Source: Gammaproteobacteria bacterium (GTDB taxonomy: Bacteria; Pseudomonadota; Gammaproteobacteria; Pseudomonadales; Balneatricaceae). Taken from it: DNA of 64,000 nt. Below are positions 1 to 9,941 of this stretch, in pieces. Position 1 is the first letter of the stretch; the number at the start of each line of letters is the position of its first letter. Position numbers and translations under genes: made by a program. The notes beneath the pieces are model-generated. The model worked only from the letters and a program-made list of their open reading frames with translations. It was not told where the DNA came from and did no database searches. The stretch is from assembly GCA_030748435.1 (NCBI GenBank), contig JASMLZ010000005.1, forward strand, positions 1 through 64,000, read 5' to 3'.

Positions 1-432
1 ATTATCGGCTATGGTGCCGTGCAATCCCTGACCCCATGGCTAACCGGCCGCCGTCATGGCCGCCATCCACATGGCACAGATGCCCTATTTTGGGTACTGG
101 CCCTAACCGCTATACCAGCCCTAATTGCTGTGGGTATGCAATATAGCCCACAACCAGTATGGCTACTACTGGCAGGCCTGGCTCTATTTGGCCTGATCTT
201 TGCCGTAAACTCATCCATTCATAGTTTTCTGATTGTTAGCTATGCCAATCGGGATGGCACCTCACTGGATGTAGGCTTCTACTATATGGCCAATGCCGCT
301 GGCCGCCTGCTGGGCACGGTATTATCGGGCTGGGTATTTTTACAGGGCGGGCTGATCTGGTGTTTATATTTATCGAGTGTAATGTTATTGGTGGCTGGTG
401 GGTTGTCTTTGAGGTTGGGTAGGGGTGGGTAA
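1..432 (+). CDS. arsJ: C-terminal part of ArsJ-like organoarsenical MFS exporter (5' truncated by window edge)
   Basis: Frame 1 is open from base 1 (IIGYGAVQSLTPWL...); FAVNSSIHSFLIV...DVGFYYMANAAGRLLGTVLSGW resembles the C-terminus of ArsJ. Confidence 0.8.
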   Translation: MIGYGAVQSLTPWLTGRRHGRHPHGTDALFWVLALTAIPALIAVGMQYSPQPVWLLLAGLALFGLIFAVNSSIHSFLIVSYANRDGTSLDVGFYYMANAAGRLLGTVLSGWVFLQGGLIWCLYLSSVMLLVAGGLSLRLGRGG

Positions 433-481
433 CCACCTCAAACACCAGTGTTACTTTGCTGCATCTGAGTGTTTTTGTATG

Positions 482-1252
482 TTAAGAGCTATTTCGCACA
501 GCCCCCATGATTAATTGAAACAACTCTTGAGCCTGATTGGTACTACCCAAAGCACCTCGCTCAAAAGCCATACGCTTATGTTCTGGTAAGTTCGATCCAG
601 CATATATAACGAAAGGTGTTGAGTCTTCTAATGCCCTAATCTGATCAAGAAGAACATAGCCTTCTTGCGGGCCTTCTTTTCTTCCCATATCTGAAATTAT
701 GGCGGCGAATTTTTCTTGCTTCAATGTTTGAATTGCTTCATCAGTAGAGAGTGCAAGCTTGAAATGAAGCCCCTGCTCTTCAAAGGCTTGACGCTCATAT
801 ACGTTATTCTCAGGGCGATCATCTACCCACAGCACATGACTTTTCCACTTTTCGTTTGGAGTAGCTTTTTTGGTTTTGGAAACAAACTCTATAATCTCAT
901 CAAGTTGGTCTTGATGCAGTTCTCCTGCACCACCGGGCCGTTTAGAAACAGCCGCAGCTAACAATACCGCAGAAGATATCTGTGTCTTGAGAAAGTTGTC
1001 TTCGTCTTTAAAGTCGGAAGGACCATAAAGTTTACTGTGATGTTTGGCCACCAACCAAACAAACCCACAAAAAACAATCACCGGGAAAAACACCATAAAG
1101 CAGACCAACGGCGCTATATAATTTGTCAGGTTTTGACCGAAGGCAACTACTAAAGATGCGAAGCCATAAACAAGAACAATAAATAGAGCGATTACCCCCA
1201 ACGGGCTTTTTGTGAAACCCTTGGCCGCTTCCGAAAATTCCTTGACGCTCAT
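482..1252 (-). CDS. Membrane-anchored receiver (REC)-like domain protein
   Basis: Two N-terminal hydrophobic segments, then VLWVDDRPENN...AAIISDMGRKEGPQEGYVLLDQIR, a receiver-like acidic pocket and phosphoacceptor Asp. Confidence 0.65.
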   Translation of the reverse strand: MSVKEFSEAAKGFTKSPLGVIALFIVLVYGFASLVVAFGQNLTNYIAPLVCFMVFFPVIVFCGFVWLVAKHHSKLYGPSDFKDEDNFLKTQISSAVLLAAAVSKRPGGAGELHQDQLDEIIEFVSKTKKATPNEKWKSHVLWVDDRPENNVYERQAFEEQGLHFKLALSTDEAIQTLKQEKFAAIISDMGRKEGPQEGYVLLDQIRALEDSTPFVIYAGSNLPEHKRMAFERGALGSTNQAQELFQLIMGAVRNSS

Positions 1253-1591
1253 GAATTAATCCTTGTGGCTCTTAAAACGTCGCGCTCTGAAGCAAGTGTG
1301 GCTTAGAATGACAGACAGGAACGAAAAATAACCACAAAAACCAACTCAACCCATATTGCCTGCAATAGTCACCAATCACTCCCCTTGCTCTTAAACATAG
1401 CAGGCTTTTAGCATTTTGCTGTTTTTTGCAACTACAATTTAGGTCATACCCGTTTACGGCCTTGACCACAAATGCCCAAGCAAAACGGGTACAAAGGAAA
1501 TCAACAAAGATGAGCACTGACTGTGCTGGTTGTCGTTTTCGTTGTTATCGTCAGGAGCTTCTTATTTTTGACATAAGTTATATTATAACCC

Positions 1592-1847
1592 ATGCATAAA
1601 ATCAAATGGTCAAAGCGGGCGGTTAAACAAATGGGGGAAATTTCCTCAACATATAGCCCTGCGGATTTTTGACGCTGTAGATAGATTACATACCTTTCCT
1701 GATACTATCAATATCAAGAAACTAGTGAATTCAAGTTATGGATATTGCTTACGTGTTGGTAGTTATAGGGTTTTATTTAATGTCGATCAGGAAATTCAAA
1801 TTGTATTTATTGAAGAGGTGAAAAAGCGTGATGAACGAACCTACTAA
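1592..1847 (+). pseudogene. RelE/ParE-type toxin, frameshifted
   Basis: Frame from ATG 1592 gives MHKIKWSKRAVKQMG...; the downstream frame gives ALRIFDAVDRLHTFPDTINIKKLVNSSYGYCLRVGSYRVLFNVDQEIQIVFIEEVKKRDERTY*. The two are joined by a single-base indel, best placed in the G-run at 1633-1637. Confidence 0.8.
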
Positions 1848-2166
1848 TGTACAAATAATAGAGGCTGACGGCCAACCAGCGTTTGTTGTTATTCCTTATT
1901 TGGAGTGGTTAGCCATAAAGCCAGCCGATGATAATGATATCTACATTCCCCATGAAGTCGTGGGGTATCAATTAAAAAACAATATGTCATTAATAGCGGC
2001 ATGGCGAACATATAGGGGTTTATCTCAAGCAGAACTGGCTCAAAAAATGGATATATCTCAACCTGCTATAGCCAAGCTTGAGAAAGAGGGAGCCAACCCA
2101 AGAAAGACTACTCTCTATAAATTGGCCCATGCTCTTGATGTTGATATGGAGCAATTAATGGTCTGA
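1828..2166 (+). CDS. XRE-family HTH antitoxin partnered with RelE-type toxin
   Basis: C-terminal HTH (LSQAELAQKMDISQPAIAKLEKEGANPRKTTLYKLAHAL); overlaps the toxin 3' end. Confidence 0.85.
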   Translation: MMNEPTNVQIIEADGQPAFVVIPYLEWLAIKPADDNDIYIPHEVVGYQLKNNMSLIAAWRTYRGLSQAELAQKMDISQPAIAKLEKEGANPRKTTLYKLAHALDVDMEQLMV

Positions 2167-2284
2167 AAATCCCCGCACAATTTTCGTGGATAGCAGGGAT
2201 AGAAGAAGATATAGCAAGAAAATAGAAAGACAGGAGCAGAAAAGAAACAGGCATATCCAACAATAGCTGCCCATCAGATAATAA

Positions 2285-3232
2285 CTACTCCATACTGCCA
2301 AGCGCATTAGGATCAAAAGTCCGTGTGTATCGATACCACTGGGACCAAATACCTATATCGTAGCCATAAGCAAGGGTTATTTTTATAGCATCGGTTTGCT
2401 TTGCCTCTGGATAATGCTGGACGACAATATTAGCCAAATGTTGGGCAAACTCACTATCAACCACATTATTAGATGCAAGCCATGCTTTAGCACTAACGTA
2501 GGTTGTTTGTTGGCTTTCTATATTATCGCCAATGATGGTTTGATAAGTAGTTGTTACGTTTACAGACATAATTCTGGGCTCATTTGATAAAGCAGAGCTT
2601 GCCGCAAACATTGCTTTATAGGGTTCGTCCGTTAGCAATTTTACGATAAAGGCTGGCGCTATAGTTGCAGCGATAAAGGCTATTGCCACAATTATTAAAT
2701 GGGCTTTCCAAATCTTGCTAGTCTCCTGCTTGACACTATATGTGTTGACCACAAATGTGCCAACAACAAAGTCATGTAGTGACTGTCTAGTAGCCCGGTT
2801 AAACAGGTAAAGATAGATTATCGCAAACATGCCCCCCAAAACGATTAGTGAAAGTGGGTATATCAATAAATAAGATGTGGATTTATCTGGCAAATAAGTG
2901 CTGTTTAAAGTAAAAGGCATAGCCAAAACAGTGTAACGAAGCACAGACCTTACCAGGGATATTGTCTGGTTTTCAGCATCAACCACGCTAATATTTAACA
3001 GTCTTTTGCCTATGGTTTGTCCTGCAAATAGCGAACTATTCATGACTCCAAAATAGATTAGGCCGATGACGAAGCCTACCATACGGCCCCAACTACCCAT
3101 TTGTGCAAATATATCCCCAAAAAAATGCCCTAGCACAAAACCAACGAATCCAAATATCACTATATCGATAGCTAGTGCGCTGATCCTTCTCCAAAAGCTT
3201 GCTATCCAGTTATCTTGCATTTCTGCTGACAT
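2285..3232 (-). CDS. RDD family membrane protein with extra C-terminal domain
   Basis: SFWRRISALAIDIVIFGFVG...GQTIGKRLLNISVVD is typical of RDD; start placed at MSAEMQ. Confidence 0.75.
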   Translation of the reverse strand: MSAEMQDNWIASFWRRISALAIDIVIFGFVGFVLGHFFGDIFAQMGSWGRMVGFVIGLIYFGVMNSSLFAGQTIGKRLLNISVVDAENQTISLVRSVLRYTVLAMPFTLNSTYLPDKSTSYLLIYPLSLIVLGGMFAIIYLYLFNRATRQSLHDFVVGTFVVNTYSVKQETSKIWKAHLIIVAIAFIAATIAPAFIVKLLTDEPYKAMFAASSALSNEPRIMSVNVTTTYQTIIGDNIESQQTTYVSAKAWLASNNVVDSEFAQHLANIVVQHYPEAKQTDAIKITLAYGYDIGIWSQWYRYTRTFDPNALGSME

Positions 3233-3708
3233 GTTTATCCTCCTAGTAGCAGACAACGTAAACTTCAACTATTCTTTTATATGATGGGCCATCTTTGGCA
3301 TATTGCGCTTGTTTTTTTGAGGGTCTGATATTATTAATAATAGTAGATTTTTAAGCTATTTTTTGAGTCAATTAACCATTAGAACACTGCATACATTTAC
3401 TATCATTATATAAACTTAAAGATAATGTAAAACTGTTAAGGGCGAGATAATACCTCACCCATTTCATATACATGGTGTCTCGTTTAAAATTCTCACCCAT
3501 AATGGCCAACCACCAGCAGAGGCAGATAGAGGCTGGAAAGATACCCTTGTGGTTACCGAAGAGCCAACCTTATATGTCATCAAAAAACGGCTATGCCTAA
3601 AGTGGATAAGTTCTGTGATCTGCATATCTTTATCGGTGAAAAAGCCGTATAATGCCCCCGAATCAAGTCTGTCAGCCAGTGCTGACTCCTCTCTACCCAG
3701 GATTACCC

Positions 3709-5532
3709 ATGACCACAGCCTCCGGCTTTGCCGATTTAGGCCTTTCTGTTGCCGTACAGAAAGCCCTGTCACGTATCGGCTATGAACAACCCTCGCCTAT
3801 TCAAGCCGCCAGTATTCCCCATATTCTGGCTGGTAAAGATATTCTTGGTACCGCCCAAACCGGTACCGGCAAGACAGCGGCTTTTGCCCTGCCTACCTTG
3901 TCACGCATTAATTTAAAAGACGCCAGCCCGCAAGTGCTGGTGTTGGCGCCTACTCGCGAACTGGCCATTCAGGTGGCTGAAGCCTTCCAAAACTATGCCA
4001 GCGACCTCAAGGGCTTCCATGTGCTGCCTATTTATGGCGGTAGCAGCATGTCCAATCAGCTGCGTATGCTAAAACGCGGCGTGCATGTCATTGTGGGTAC
4101 TCCAGGCCGGGTTATGGACCATATGCGCCGCGGCACCTTAAAGCTGGATAACCTGCAGACTGTGGTACTGGATGAAGCCGACGAGATGCTGCGTATGGGC
4201 TTTATTGATGATATCAACTGGATTTTGGAACATAAACCGGATGCCTGTCAGGTGGCGTTGTTTTCTGCCACCATGCCACGCCCTATTCGCAAGGTAGCAG
4301 AAACCTATTTAAAAGACCCGCAAGAGGTCAAAATAGAATCGGAAACCGCCACCGTTGAGCGTATTACCCAGCGTTACTGGAAGGCTGTGGGTACCCACAA
4401 GCTGGATGCTTTAACCCGTATTCTGGAAGTGGAAGATTTTGACGGGGTGATTATCTTTGTGCGCACCAAGACCCTCACTGTGGAACTGGCCGACAAGCTG
4501 GAAGCGCGGGGCCATAGTGCTGCTGCTATCAATGGTGATATGTCGCAGCAGTTGCGTGAGCGCACTATTGAACAGTTAAAAAGTGGCAAGATTGATATTC
4601 TGGTGGCGACCGATGTCGCTGCCCGGGGTATCGACGTGACTCGTGTCAGCCATGTGGTCAACTATGATATTCCTTACGATACGGAAGCCTATGTACACCG
4701 TATTGGCCGTACGGGCCGAGCCGGCCGTGACGGTAATGCCATCCTGTTTGTGGCACCCCGTGAGCGGCGCATGCTGCGTGCCATTGAACAGGCTACGCGG
4801 CAGGTGATTACGCCTATGGAGCTGCCCAGCCGAGAACAGGTGCAGGAACGCCGTATTGATCAGTTTAAAGACGAACTGGACAAGGCTATGACAGCCGATC
4901 TGAAGGAATTTAACCATATTGTTGAGCAATTCCGTCAGCAACGTGACGCCAGTGCCGAACAGGTAGCAGCTGCCCTATTGTATTTGATACAGCAGGACAA
5001 GCCACTGATTTTGCCGGAACCAAGTAAGCCAGAGCGTAACCGTCGTAACGATGAAAGTATTGGTTTTGAAGACCGTCCACCACGGGAGAAACGCGAACGT
5101 CAACCCCGTCCCGACTTTGATGGCCAGCCCATTGCCATGGAACGTTTCCGCATTGCCGTAGGCCGTGATCATCAGGTGAAGCCGGGCGATATTGTGGGCG
5201 CTATTGCTAATGAAGCGGATCTGTCCAGTGCCTATATTGGCCATATCAAACTGCACGATGATTACAGCACTGTCGATTTGCCGGCCGGCATGCCTAAAGA
5301 AGTACAGGACTTGTTAAAAGGTGTGCGGGTACGCAACCAGCCCCTGCAACTGCAGTCGGAAGGACCTGCCGATGACTTTATTCCGGGTGCCCCCAAGCCA
5401 CGTCGTCCGGGCCGCCCCGGTGGTAAAGGTGGCAAGCACCAGCGCCATCAGTCTGGTGGCCGCGGAGAAGGTCGTTCAGGTCGCGACTCAGGTGGTGAAC
5501 GGCGGCATAGCCGCGGTAAGCCGCGCGGCTAA
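3709..5532 (+). CDS. deaD: DEAD-box ATP-dependent RNA helicase DeaD/CsdA with DbpA-like RNA-binding domain and basic Gly-rich tail
   Basis: AQTGTGKT, PTRELA, DEAD, SAT and HRIGRTGRAG motifs; RFRIAVGRDHQVKPGDIVGAIANEA; start placed at MTTASGF. Confidence 0.95.
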   Translation: MTTASGFADLGLSVAVQKALSRIGYEQPSPIQAASIPHILAGKDILGTAQTGTGKTAAFALPTLSRINLKDASPQVLVLAPTRELAIQVAEAFQNYASDLKGFHVLPIYGGSSMSNQLRMLKRGVHVIVGTPGRVMDHMRRGTLKLDNLQTVVLDEADEMLRMGFIDDINWILEHKPDACQVALFSATMPRPIRKVAETYLKDPQEVKIESETATVERITQRYWKAVGTHKLDALTRILEVEDFDGVIIFVRTKTLTVELADKLEARGHSAAAINGDMSQQLRERTIEQLKSGKIDILVATDVAARGIDVTRVSHVVNYDIPYDTEAYVHRIGRTGRAGRDGNAILFVAPRERRMLRAIEQATRQVITPMELPSREQVQERRIDQFKDELDKAMTADLKEFNHIVEQFRQQRDASAEQVAAALLYLIQQDKPLILPEPSKPERNRRNDESIGFEDRPPREKRERQPRPDFDGQPIAMERFRIAVGRDHQVKPGDIVGAIANEADLSSAYIGHIKLHDDYSTVDLPAGMPKEVQDLLKGVRVRNQPLQLQSEGPADDFIPGAPKPRRPGRPGGKGGKHQRHQSGGRGEGRSGRDSGGERRHSRGKPRG

Positions 5533-5570
5533 TTCTGCCGCCGGATAAACAACTAGCCAAGCAGGCCGGC

Positions 5571-6461
5571 TTAGCCGGCTATACTCTCCTGCAGCCAAGC
5601 AGCAAATTGCTGGGCTGCGGGGCTCAGGTCTTCACGCTGAGGTTTAATCAAATAGTAATTTTCGGCACTGGGAATAGACAGGTCGAAAGGCCTTACCAGA
5701 TTGCCTTTGGTTACATCATCCTCGGTTAAAAAATCCAACCCTAGCATAACGCCCATACCAGCTACCGTAGCCATTTGGCAAAAGTCCGATGAGTCTATCT
5801 GATCACCCGAACCCAGCTGCTCTGGCGGCAAGCCTGCCATGCGAAACCAGTCACTCCAACCAGACAAGGTGCCAGACAAATGAATCAGCCGATGCTGCCG
5901 CAAATTAGCCAGACAATCCAACGGATGATCGCCCTCTAGCAAAGCCGGTGCACAGGTCGGTTGCAGTTGGCCATAGGTAAGCTGGGTTACCTCGGGCTCT
6001 GACCACACACCTGGCCCCCAGCGAATTTCCAGATCATAGTCTTCCACCCGCACCTCGGGCACCCATTGCACTCGCGATATACGCAATTCAATATGCGGGA
6101 AACGCTGCTTAAAATCAGTTAGGCGCGGCATCAACCACAAACCAAAAGCACCACTGACCCTTACCCTTACCCGCTGTTCTTTAACTTGCCCAAAAACCTC
6201 TTGCGTAGCCATACCCAAACGATCCAGTGCATCTTTTACCTTGGGCAGGTAGGCGTTACCTGCTGCAGTAAGCTGCAAACCACGCGGCATACGTTGAAAC
6301 AGGGGTTGGCACAGATAGTGCTCCAGCAACTTAATCTGCTGGCTCACTGCAGCCTGAGTCAAATTTAATTCAGCGGCGGCAGTGGTAAAGCTCATATGCC
6401 GGGCGGCTGACTCAAAAGTACGCAACCAGTTAAGCGTGGGCAGACGGGGACGACGTGACAT
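5571..6461 (-). CDS. LysR-family regulator, GcvA-like
   Basis: RPRLPTLNWLRTFESAARHMSFTTAAAELNLTQAAVSQQIKLLE HTH; divergent from Ldh_2 gene. Confidence 0.9.
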   Translation of the reverse strand: MSRRPRLPTLNWLRTFESAARHMSFTTAAAELNLTQAAVSQQIKLLEHYLCQPLFQRMPRGLQLTAAGNAYLPKVKDALDRLGMATQEVFGQVKEQRVRVRVSGAFGLWLMPRLTDFKQRFPHIELRISRVQWVPEVRVEDYDLEIRWGPGVWSEPEVTQLTYGQLQPTCAPALLEGDHPLDCLANLRQHRLIHLSGTLSGWSDWFRMAGLPPEQLGSGDQIDSSDFCQMATVAGMGVMLGLDFLTEDDVTKGNLVRPFDLSIPSAENYYLIKPQREDLSPAAQQFAAWLQESIAG

Positions 6462-6639
6462 ATGGACTACTTTTGTTATTGGGCTGTAATAAGGCGAAAT
6501 ATATAGTCTAAGTAGCAGCTTTGCCAAGTCTTTTTTACCCTAATCTTGTCTAAAAGTGACATGCCCGGCAATTAATCTTTACCCGACCATGGCCATTATC
6601 CTACAATCGGCTCTTACCACAACAGTATAGAGATAGCCT

Positions 6640-7635
6640 ATGAGCACCACTAATATTGATCTGGATACCATCGAAATAACTACCAGCCAAGCCCTGCAAG
6701 CCCATGGTGCGGCTGTCTGGATTGCCGACAGTGTGGCCCACGCCGTGCGTATGGCAGAAGCTTATGGTAATCGTATTTGCGGTTTGTATTATCTGGAGAG
6801 CTACTGTGCTCAGTTGCAAACTGGCCGGGTACTGGGTGATGTTGATCCAGAAGTTAGCCAACCCAAACCCGCTAGTATCAAAGTGGATGCCAAGTTGGGG
6901 TTTGCACAACCTGCTTTTGCCCGCGGTCTGCCTGCGGCACTGGCAGCCGCCCAGACCAACGGTATCGCCAGCCTGGCTATCTGTCACGCCCATACCTGCA
7001 CCTCTTTAGGTTATTTTACTGAACAGATTGCGGCCGCCGGCTATATTGCTATTGGCTTAACCAATGCCACTGCCTGTGTATCGCCGCCGGGTGGCACCAA
7101 GGCCGTATTGGGCACCAACCCCATAGCCATGTCAGTACCTGATCAGGCAGGTGGTATGGCCATGCATTTTGATCAGTCTACCAGTGCTATAGCCTTGGGT
7201 AAGATCACCATGGCAGCCACTGCCGGTGACAGCATCCCTATCGGCTGGGGCGTAGACGCTGAGGGCCAGCCCACGACAGACCCCAATGCTGTATTACAAG
7301 GTGGCTCCATGGTTTCCTCTGGCGGCTATAAGGGTTATGGCTTTGGCTTGATGGCAGAAATTCTGGCTGCTGCCTTTACCAATGGCAACACCAGCGGGCA
7401 ATTAGAACCCCTGAAAAAACCGCAAGGCGAGCCCCACAATCTGGGCCAAACCTATATTATTATTGACCCTACCAATGTGGCAGGCGAAGGCTTTTGGCAG
7501 CGTCTGGAGGCCATTAAAGACCTGATTAATGCCCAGCCCGATGCTCGTCTGCCCGGTGCCAAACGGGCACCACAGTCCATAGTGGAACTGGATAGCAAAG
7601 TCTGGCAGCAGACTCTACAACTGGCTGGAGCCTAA
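6640..7635 (+). CDS. Ldh_2 family NAD(P)-dependent oxidoreductase (malate/L-lactate dehydrogenase-like)
   Basis: Family pattern CHAHTCTSLGYF...GGTKAVLGTNPIAMSVP...GGYKGYGFGLMAEIL. Confidence 0.88.
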   Translation: MSTTNIDLDTIEITTSQALQAHGAAVWIADSVAHAVRMAEAYGNRICGLYYLESYCAQLQTGRVLGDVDPEVSQPKPASIKVDAKLGFAQPAFARGLPAALAAAQTNGIASLAICHAHTCTSLGYFTEQIAAAGYIAIGLTNATACVSPPGGTKAVLGTNPIAMSVPDQAGGMAMHFDQSTSAIALGKITMAATAGDSIPIGWGVDAEGQPTTDPNAVLQGGSMVSSGGYKGYGFGLMAEILAAAFTNGNTSGQLEPLKKPQGEPHNLGQTYIIIDPTNVAGEGFWQRLEAIKDLINAQPDARLPGAKRAPQSIVELDSKVWQQTLQLAGA

Positions 7636-7656
7636 GCAGGCTTGACGCTGGTTAAC

Positions 7657-8343
7657 CTAACCGGCAGCCGTTATCTGGAAAAAATCAGCCGCCCTAACCT
7701 GTTGGCTAATGGGCAGGTTGGTGGCCGGCTGCAAGACACGCAAATATTCAGCGTGCAACTGTAATCTGGGGGCCTTGGCCAAGGCCCGGTCGGTAGCATA
7801 AAACCGGCAGCCTAAAATCGGATGCCCCAAGGCCGCCATATGCACCCGTAGCTGATGGGAGCGCCCGGTATGTGGATAGAGCCGCACCAAACTGGCATCT
7901 CTGACCCGGTCATAGTGGCATAGCTTATAGCGTGTCAGGCTGGGTTTGCCAGCTAGCATATCCACCATCTGCCGAGGGCGATTGGGCCAGTCACAGCGCA
8001 GGGGAAGATTGACTTCACCCTCGGGCTGCAGCAGTTGCCCATCTACCCAAGCCAGATAATGCTTGCTGGTAGTGCGTTGCTGAAACTGCCTGCTTAAATG
8101 CCGCAAAGCCTCCTTGTGGCGCGCCATCACCATCACCCCAGACGTATCCATATCCAGCCGATGCACCACATGAATATCACCAAAATGGGCTAACAGACGG
8201 CTATAAACACTATCATAGTAGCGCGGGTCCCGTCCCGGCACGGACAAAAGGCCACTGGGTTTATTGACCAGCACCAGCTCCTTATCAACATATAGAATAG
8301 GTAATGGTGTCTGGCAGGAGGGTAACGGTGGGGTATCTGGCAT
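7657..8343 (-). CDS. rluA: RluA-family pseudouridine synthase
   Basis: VNKPSGLLSVPGR, VHRLDMDTSGVMV, PHTGRSHQLRVHMAALGHPILG motifs. Confidence 0.9.
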   Translation of the reverse strand: MPDTPPLPSCQTPLPILYVDKELVLVNKPSGLLSVPGRDPRYYDSVYSRLLAHFGDIHVVHRLDMDTSGVMVMARHKEALRHLSRQFQQRTTSKHYLAWVDGQLLQPEGEVNLPLRCDWPNRPRQMVDMLAGKPSLTRYKLCHYDRVRDASLVRLYPHTGRSHQLRVHMAALGHPILGCRFYATDRALAKAPRLQLHAEYLRVLQPATNLPISQQVRAADFFQITAAG

Positions 8344-8702
8344 AATTAGAAAACTGTAATGGCTTGGTCATCGTGGCTCGTCAAGTTAACCAGCGGCTTT
8401 GTAGATGGTTGATTTGGTGCTATTCAAGCACAAAAACGGACAACGCAAAAGCCGTCTTTTTGACAGCCTTGTTATGTACAGATAGGATTCGTACATTATT
8501 AATACGACGGCTTCCCCCCGCTGCTGTAATAAGCCTAAACGCCCCAGTTAAACGCCGATTTTGCGCTCAGAGATAGGGCCGCCAAACTAGGCGCTGCTTG
8601 CCCGCAATGGCCATAGTGCTTGGTAAGAGCAGCAACGATGGTTTGCTAGGCAAATCCCTGTTAGTATCACGGCCTGTTTGATATAACCACAGGTAAACCT
8701 CA

Positions 8703-9155
8703 ATGCTCTTGCGTACAGCCCAAGTAAGTGATATGCCCATATTACTGCATATGGAACAAGAGCTGATCAAGGCCGAACGTCCTTTTGATGACGACATTAA
8801 AACCAGTCCTTGCAGCTATTATGATTTTGATTATCTGCTGGGTAATGCCCAGTGCCATGTTTTAGTGATTGAAGATGACGGCACTGTTATTGGCATGGGT
8901 TATGTGCGAATCAATGTATCCAAACCGGCTCACCAACATGACCGGTACGGCTATATGGGTGGCATGTATATAGCGCCAGACCACCGCGGCCAAGGGCTGA
9001 TCACGCAACTGATGGAACAGCTTGTTGATTGGAGCAAAGAGCAAGGTGTAGACGCCTTCTATCTGGATGTGTACAGCCAAAATCTGCCGGCTATTAAGGC
9101 TTACCAGAAGCTTGGCTTTCAGCCCTGTTTATTGGCAATGAAACTACATTGCTAG
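8703..9155 (+). CDS. GNAT family N-acetyltransferase
   Basis: GGMYIAPDHRGQGLITQLMEQLVDWSKEQGVDAFYLDVYSQNLPAIKAYQKLGF. Confidence 0.88.
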   Translation: MLLRTAQVSDMPILLHMEQELIKAERPFDDDIKTSPCSYYDFDYLLGNAQCHVLVIEDDGTVIGMGYVRINVSKPAHQHDRYGYMGGMYIAPDHRGQGLITQLMEQLVDWSKEQGVDAFYLDVYSQNLPAIKAYQKLGFQPCLLAMKLHC

Positions 9156-9941
9156 AGGTCGCCAGGCTATCAGTGCTTGCACCAGTCTGGTTATTACAGC
9201 TTCAATATGTACCAGTTTGGTCTCACTTAAAGCATAGGATTGCTCTTGCAGGTAGGTATCCTGCCCTAGCTCCAGTTGGATGGCATGGATATTATCCTGT
9301 GGCCTGCCATAGTGACGGGTGATATAACCGCCCTTAAAGCGCGCATTACTGACTTGTGAGTAATGCTGCTGATCGACGCTGTTTTGTGCCGCCTGCAATA
9401 ATCCATCGGCACAGCTATGGCCAGTATTAGTGCCCCAGTTAAAGTCTGGCAACTGGCCGTCAAACAGCATGGGGACACGGCTGGCTATGGAATGGGCATC
9501 AAGCAAAATGGCGTAGCCATGCAATTGCCTAATACGTGCTAGCTGTGCAGCAATAGCCTGATGATAGGGTTGCCATATCTGTCGTTTACAGGCCTCGCGA
9601 TGGGCTGTTTCTGGTGTTTTTCCCGGCTGAAACAGGGGCTTGTCAGTAAACAGGATATCAGGAAATAAGCCGGTAGTTTTTGTACTATATAAAGGCACAT
9701 CATCCAGAGGCCGATTAAGATCAATCACATAGCGCGAGTAGTTGGCACTGATGCAGGTAGCACCCAAAGCCTGGGCCATATGATAGAGGGCAGGTATATG
9801 CCAGTCCGTATCCGGCAGCAAGCTCGCTGCTAGCGTTAGTCCCTGCTCCACCTCAGACGTTAAACGAGTGCCACTATGGGGCATACTAATCACTAAAGGA
9901 CTATGACCTTGGGTCAGCTCGAAGGGTTGCCAGCTAATCAT
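9144..9941 (-). CDS. hutG: N-formylglutamate deformylase
   Basis: [15 protein letters not shown]..., [24 protein letters not shown]; start overlaps hutI stop; clustered with hutIHUCF. Confidence 0.92.
   Translation of the reverse strand: MISWQPFELTQGHSPLVISMPHSGTRLTSEVEQGLTLAASLLPDTDWHIPALYHMAQALGATCISANYSRYVIDLNRPLDDVPLYSTKTTGLFPDILFTDKPLFQPGKTPETAHREACKRQIWQPYHQAIAAQLARIRQLHGYAILLDAHSIASRVPMLFDGQLPDFNWGTNTGHSCADGLLQAAQNSVDQQHYSQVSNARFKGGYITRHYGRPQDNIHAIQLELGQDTYLQEQSYALSETKLVHIEAVITRLVQALIAWRPLAM

Noticed and set aside
1592-1700. Programmed +1 frameshift like prfB at TTT-TGA-C in the RelE-type toxin
   Set aside because: The motif is present, but no SD-like stimulator lies just upstream, and removing one G from the G5 run gives a more toxin-like sequence (KFPQHIALRIFDAV). 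A simple indel explains it better.
3464-3772. Antisense ORF upstream of deaD (102 aa) and the overlapping 78-aa plus-strand ORF
   Set aside because: No recognisable family, overlap each other and the helicase start region; probably random frames.
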